64,000 nucleotides of DNA from Nereocystis luetkeana (Eukaryota > Sar > Phaeophyceae > Laminariales > Laminariaceae): the NCBI GenBank assembly GCA_031213475.1, contig JARUPZ010000012.1, positions 6,360,878 through 6,424,877 of the forward strand, written 5' to 3'. The notes beneath the pieces are model-generated. The model had not been told where the DNA came from. It searched no databases and was given only the letters and a program-made list of their open reading frames with translations. The first letter of the stretch is position 1; the number at the start of each line of letters is the position of its first letter. Shown in pieces: positions 59,818 through 64,000 of this stretch. Made by a program: the position numbers and the translations under genes.

Positions 59818-62800
59818 CTTCCTCCCTACCTTCTTGCTTCCAGACAAGGCTTGGTTGCGGCAGAGCTTCGAGCTCTCTCTGTCTGGCTCCGGGTCTTTGG
59901 AGTGTGCAAACCAACACGCCTTTGGGAAAACATGGAAACCCTTGATTGTTTTTCAAGTTTCAAAATTCAAAATTCAAATTCAAAACATCTGATACCCGTC
60001 TCGAGGATAAGCGAAGCTCTGGCTGACCCGGCGTAGGCGGCCGAACCCGTGTGTGGTCGTGCTGTGCGTTTTGTGCCTCGGAGTCGATCGCGTCGTTCAG
60101 CGCAGGTAAACGGAGAAAGCGCGCATTCCACAAGCTCGGGGTAGTGCTGACAACGGCCCTTGTGGTGCATGCATCGTGTGCAGTGTACGACGAGTACCTG
60201 GTACTCACGAGTACGACAGATATGTACGTCAGCAACGCTGCAGCAGACTTCAGCACCCCCGTCGGGTAGCGTTGAAGTAGCCGTCAAATAAATAGTGAAC
60301 AAGCGCCAGCTAGTGCGGAGAAATCCTGCTTCTCGAGGGTTCAGGGACGGCGCAGATGGGTATACTGCATACTGGTAGTGAAGTGTGCCCGACGGTCGCG
60401 CCTCTGGGCACTGCACTTTGAAAGAAGGATGGCGTGTTGATAAGTCCCAGGCAAAGAAACACAATGTTTCAGGTTTTAGTATTATTCTCCCGGCAGAGTA
60501 GACACAGATGGAAGTAGTCATGTGGGTATCGCGTACGCCCACAGAAGCAACCACCAAGTATTTCATGTAAGCCAATATACCGAATAGTCATGAAACCGTC
60601 AAAATACTGAACAAGCACATTCGAACATGGCGCTGTGCTGAATCGAGGCTTATAACCTGTTGCCACGAACGCAGAGGTTACGCACATCGGCATGTGGCTG
60701 CAAAAGGCTGGCGCCAGTAGTGGTTAGGCTCCCGAGCTAAGCACAGCTCGCGCCGATACAGCTATGTCTTCATAGCTGTGCAAGAAGAGGCAGGTAAACA
60801 CTCTTCTTTTCGAGTTTTATATATCCTTTCCTGCCTGCTATTTCTCGACTACAACGATGTGCGTTGCTGACCAAGGTGTTGGGCACAAGCAACAACATAT
60901 CTCTAGACTAGCTACTGTAGATAAGGCGATGAATGCCAGCCTTTGTCTTCCATTAGACATAGCTGTGTCGTGAAGTACCTGATAACTCGGTAGCCAAACC
61001 TCTACCCAGCGCTAGCCTTCTTTGCAGCTACCTCCGGGTGCAAGCAGTTTTCGCATACGTATAACAGGGAGAAGATTGCCGCGAAGGAGAGGGATAGTGA
61101 ATTTACACAAGTTGATAAAAATCCACCCTTTTTGCTTGATGTGTTTCTCCCCGCTTTTTCGTCAGCTCTTCCTCTTGCCGGCTGCTGCTATAGCAAAAAC
61201 CTGAAAATTGCATGCGAGGTTTTTAGCTCCAATGCAACTGATTACAGGTCGTCAATAGAGCGCTCCCTGATCTCGTACAAAAATATAAGGGCAGCAGCGT
61301 AGTGTATAGTGGTCTGATACAGCAGATGCACCCTCCCGCGCTCCCATCCTAATGCCCCGGGTAACACCGTGTAGTACCATGTGTCGTTTTGGATTCTGGG
61401 ATGGCAGTCGAGGCCAATTGCGTGTGAGGACATGAAAGTCGGGAGTGTGCGGCATACCGTGTTGTAAAATGGCGAAGGCCTGAAACACAACGGCAAGAGA
61501 GTGAGCAGGTCGCGGTGCCTCTCCGTCGATGATGGGGGTTGGCGGGCTCGCGCTTCGAAGGCTCGTATTTTTTTTGTCTTCTCGATGCCGAGACGTTATC
61601 CGAAGGCCTACCAGACGTGCTACAGGTGCAGTGGCTGGCGCCACAGGAGCTCAGCTCTGCGCAAAACAGTCTCGTCATCGAAAGCGCTGGGCAAACTCAA
61701 CGACTGCCGATGAGACGAGCGTTGCCTATTCAAAGTTAAAGCACGGCGCTCCGCGGGAGAGAAGTAGCGGCCTAGGCCTGGGCCGGTGGAAACAGATCAT
61801 GCCCGTACTGCCGCTCGCTTCGGGCCGCGTGATGCTTGGTGCTGATCGATGGGGGCGGGGGGGGTGTACTCATTATCGATGGGGGGGGGGGGGGGCTGAG
61901 AAGGATGTCGAATCCCGGAAGAAGAAATACTCTACTTTTTCGAGCGGAGAAGAAACGCTAGGTTTTTCAAGGGTAGGCTGCCCACCGATATCGAGAGTAG
62001 GTACTGGTGCAGAATAGTGTTTCCCACGGGCTGCCCAAATGAGCGACGACGTATTTCGATACTGCCAGGCAGGGGGGGGGGCATCCCATGGTTGGTGCTG
62101 CTTGGGCAATCGAGGCGACAGGTACACCCATGCACACCTGTGCCATTTCTGTCTAGTAGTCCTATGCGGCGGTGATCAGATCTCCCCGATCAGAACGCCC
62201 GGTGTTCCCTAACACAATCGTCCACCATCGGCTACACGTATCGGGGGCGCACCCGATGTCGCAAAAGTCTGACGATGCAAGATTTTTACGGCGGGAAAGC
62301 ACTGACTCAAAATGGCGCTGGGGGGGGAGCGCACATTGGTCAGTAATTTTCGACAACTTTTCAGCCCGGGTGGGTGCAAGTGTTTGCCGAGGGTCGATTC
62401 GCTTTTCTCTCCCCGCCGCGAGTACAGGGGGTTCGAGCAGACTCCGTCCCAAAACAAAGAAAGGCTGAGACACCCTTCGCCCGATACTGGATTTGGGTAT
62501 CATCGATCACTTGAGAACTCGTTATATGGCCAAAACAACCGTTGAACACGCTATAAAAGTGAGATTGCTTCGGGCACGCTTGGGCATGGGTTCGCGGATT
62601 ATATTACCTACCGTAGATCGACCCAATACTATTTTACACGCGATTATAAGAACTGCGAGAGCACTAAAAAAAAATCCATCGTGGCCTGCGAACTGCCAAC
62701 GAACGCTGCCCGGGGGTGACTAGCACTGGCGTTTTACTTCTTAGTGTTATTTACCACCATGTTGTCACTGCAATAGCCTGAGCTCATATATCCTACAGTA

Positions 62801-63139
62801 CAATATGCTTACGTACATTTCTACCTCACCAACTACAAGAGTGCTTGCTGTTCATGTTCGTATTATAAAGGTTAAGCCCATGTCCTCGAGTCTACGGAAA
62901 TTCTTCTTCGTGATCTAAAGGACCAGACACATGACTGAATTTCTCTTCCTGATGCCCCCAACGTCTCTCGTCAAGGATAGCTGTCGTCTTAAAGCCACAA
63001 GCTCCAGAACGCCTACTGAACGACTCCATTTCTCCAAGTCTAGCATGAGTGTCTCGACGAAGCACACAATCTATATAATAAAATCCCCCTTGATGGGCAT
63101 CGCTGCGCGCCCATAAGGTGCACGATCGCTTGAAACGCC
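59818..63139. other. Intergenic region upstream of ABCG
   Basis: 3.3 kb without a supported gene; it should contain the ABCG promoter and 5' UTR. No clear TATA box, CpG-type motif or tRNA was recognised. TACCAGGTA-type 9-mers occur at 60195-60203 only; G-runs occur at 61857-61897. Short open frames at 61250-61740 and 62160-62720 lack recognisable motifs. Confidence 0.55.
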
Positions 63140-64000
63140 TCACTCTACGCTTGCTGCAGACGCCGCAATCCGGCCATGAAGATGGTCGTCGTTGAGCAAA
63201 ACATCCGAAAACGAGGAGCTGGCCGACAACCCCACAGTCGTTGTAGACGCCGAACCGTAGCCGGCGGCGTTGGCACTAGCGCCGTGCTGCTGCCAAGCCC
63301 CACCCGGAAGCTTCATCCCGTCGAGCGCACCCCCCGGAAGGGTAGTGGAAAACACGGAAGCGGGTGGGGGAGAACCACATAGGTTTCGCTCCTTTTTGGC
63401 CGTCGCTGATCCTGATCTCCGCGCATCGGTAGCTACGTACGCATTTGTACCCGCGCTTGTTTTTTTTCCACCCCCTTGGCTTAGAAAATCTCCCGCTTCC
63501 GCCATCGCTGTCATCGCGAGGGACGGCGCGTCAATTTCTGATGCGGTCACGGGCCTCCTCGAATTTTTGCGAACTGCGGGGGAGATCGTGATCGGTTTCG
63601 ATAAAGCGACCGCGTTTCGCCCCGTCTTGTCGCCGACGGTCTGCCGATCGCCATCGCGACCCGCTGCCACCCTCGACCTTTCCCCGTGCGGTTTGTGGTG
63701 CCGATTGTACTTTTCGTCATCGTCGCTCCCGCTGGAGTATCCTCTGGTGATGGGAGCGATGGCGAGCTGATGGATAGGACAGGGGCTGCCACCGCCGTCG
63801 CGCGACGAGTTGCCGCCCGCGTGCCTCTTGCTAGAAACACCTTTTGCGTCACCGCTACCGTGCACCACGCGCCGACTTTGCACGCGCCCTGCCCCCTTGC
63901 CGCCGATCAAAGTTCGAACGCTGCTGCTGCCGCTGCCTCCGCCGGCGCTTCGACCCCCGCAGTCACCGCTACGACCACCACCACCACCACCACCACCACC
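63140..64000 (-). CDS. Unrecognised low-complexity protein, 3' part, running off the window
   Basis: The frame is open from the window edge to a stop at 63140 (about 286 codons) with no need for a start inside. It begins with a poly-Gly (GGT) tract. It is rich in Ser/Gly/Arg with segments such as APSLAMTAMAEAGDFLSQGG, KKERNLCGSPPPASVFSTTL and SSSFSDVLLNDDHLHGRIAA. GC content and codon choice resemble the exons of the other two genes. No domain is recognised. It could be a last exon, or an internal exon spliced at AAGC|GTAGAG just before the stop. Confidence 0.55.
   Translation of the reverse strand, partial: GGGGGGGGGRSGDCGGRSAGGGSGSSSVRTLIGGKGAGRVQSRRVVHGSGDAKGVSSKRHAGGNSSRDGGGSPCPIHQLAIAPITRGYSSGSDDDEKYNRHHKPHGERSRVAAGRDGDRQTVGDKTGRNAVALSKPITISPAVRKNSRRPVTASEIDAPSLAMTAMAEAGDFLSQGGGKKTSAGTNAYVATDARRSGSATAKKERNLCGSPPPASVFSTTLPGGALDGMKLPGGAWQQHGASANAAGYGSASTTTVGLSASSSFSDVLLNDDHLHGRIAASAASVE
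63969..64000. repeat. CCA/GGT trinucleotide array at the window edge
   Basis: At least nine CCA units. On the minus strand they are in frame with the open region and would encode poly-Gly. Confidence 0.85.

Noticed and set aside
60690..60800. Possible tRNA-like folded region
   Set aside because: No anticodon stem-loop or T-loop (GGTTCGA) consensus could be placed.
61501..61740. Open frames with a faint retrotransposon look (EGLPDVLQVQWLAPQE)
   Set aside because: Three overlapping frames are open, and none carries a reverse transcriptase, integrase or protease motif.
1..64000. Integrated algal virus (phaeovirus-like) sequence
   Set aside because: No capsid, polymerase, integrase or viral kinase motif was seen; all coding sequence is intron-containing and host-like.

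Overview
The window is nuclear DNA from an intron-rich, GC-rich eukaryote. Exons are short to medium, GC-rich, and bounded by GT-AG (occasionally GC-AG) introns of 0.2-3.7 kb. The introns are loaded with poly-G/poly-C runs, microsatellites and short transposon-like repeats. This architecture, an ABCG7-type half transporter and a giant NACHT/pentapeptide/WD40/ankyrin-like protein fit a stramenopile, most likely a brown alga (Ectocarpus-like). That assignment is an inference; no marker gene proves it.

Left and centre (1507-38897, plus strand): one giant gene, assembled by eye from 26 exons that all join in phase. It encodes at least 3390 residues. The order is a NACHT-protein-like linker, a pentapeptide-repeat patch, a long WD40 region and about 30 ankyrin repeats, ending in a disordered Ser/Gly-rich and APATPR-repeat tail. 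Its 5' end (a presumed NTPase module) probably lies left of the window.

Right-centre (59817-43613, minus strand): a complete 16-exon, about 810-residue ABCG half transporter of the plant ABCG7 type. It has a hydrophobic N-terminal leader, all nucleotide-binding motifs, a 17-nt microexon and two GC-AG introns. The two genes converge, with a 4.7 kb intergenic stretch between their stops. At the right edge (63140-64000, minus strand) is the 3' part of a third, unrecognised low-complexity coding region.

Mobile and repeat content: family A, about 17 copies of a 105-bp palindromic MITE with TA target duplications; family B, an 88-bp piggyBac-like MITE with CCC ends and TTAA target sites, one copy nested in a family A copy; family C, a roughly 530-bp repeat whose copies begin at poly-G runs; family D, a second poly-G-bounded repeat. 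There is also a striking excess of the 9-mer TACCAGGTA/TACCTGGTA. Comparison of repeat copies shows it as a 7-bp insertion at TA sites, which looks like transposon excision footprints. One family A MITE sits exactly at an exon edge and appears to supply the branch point of a 3' splice site.
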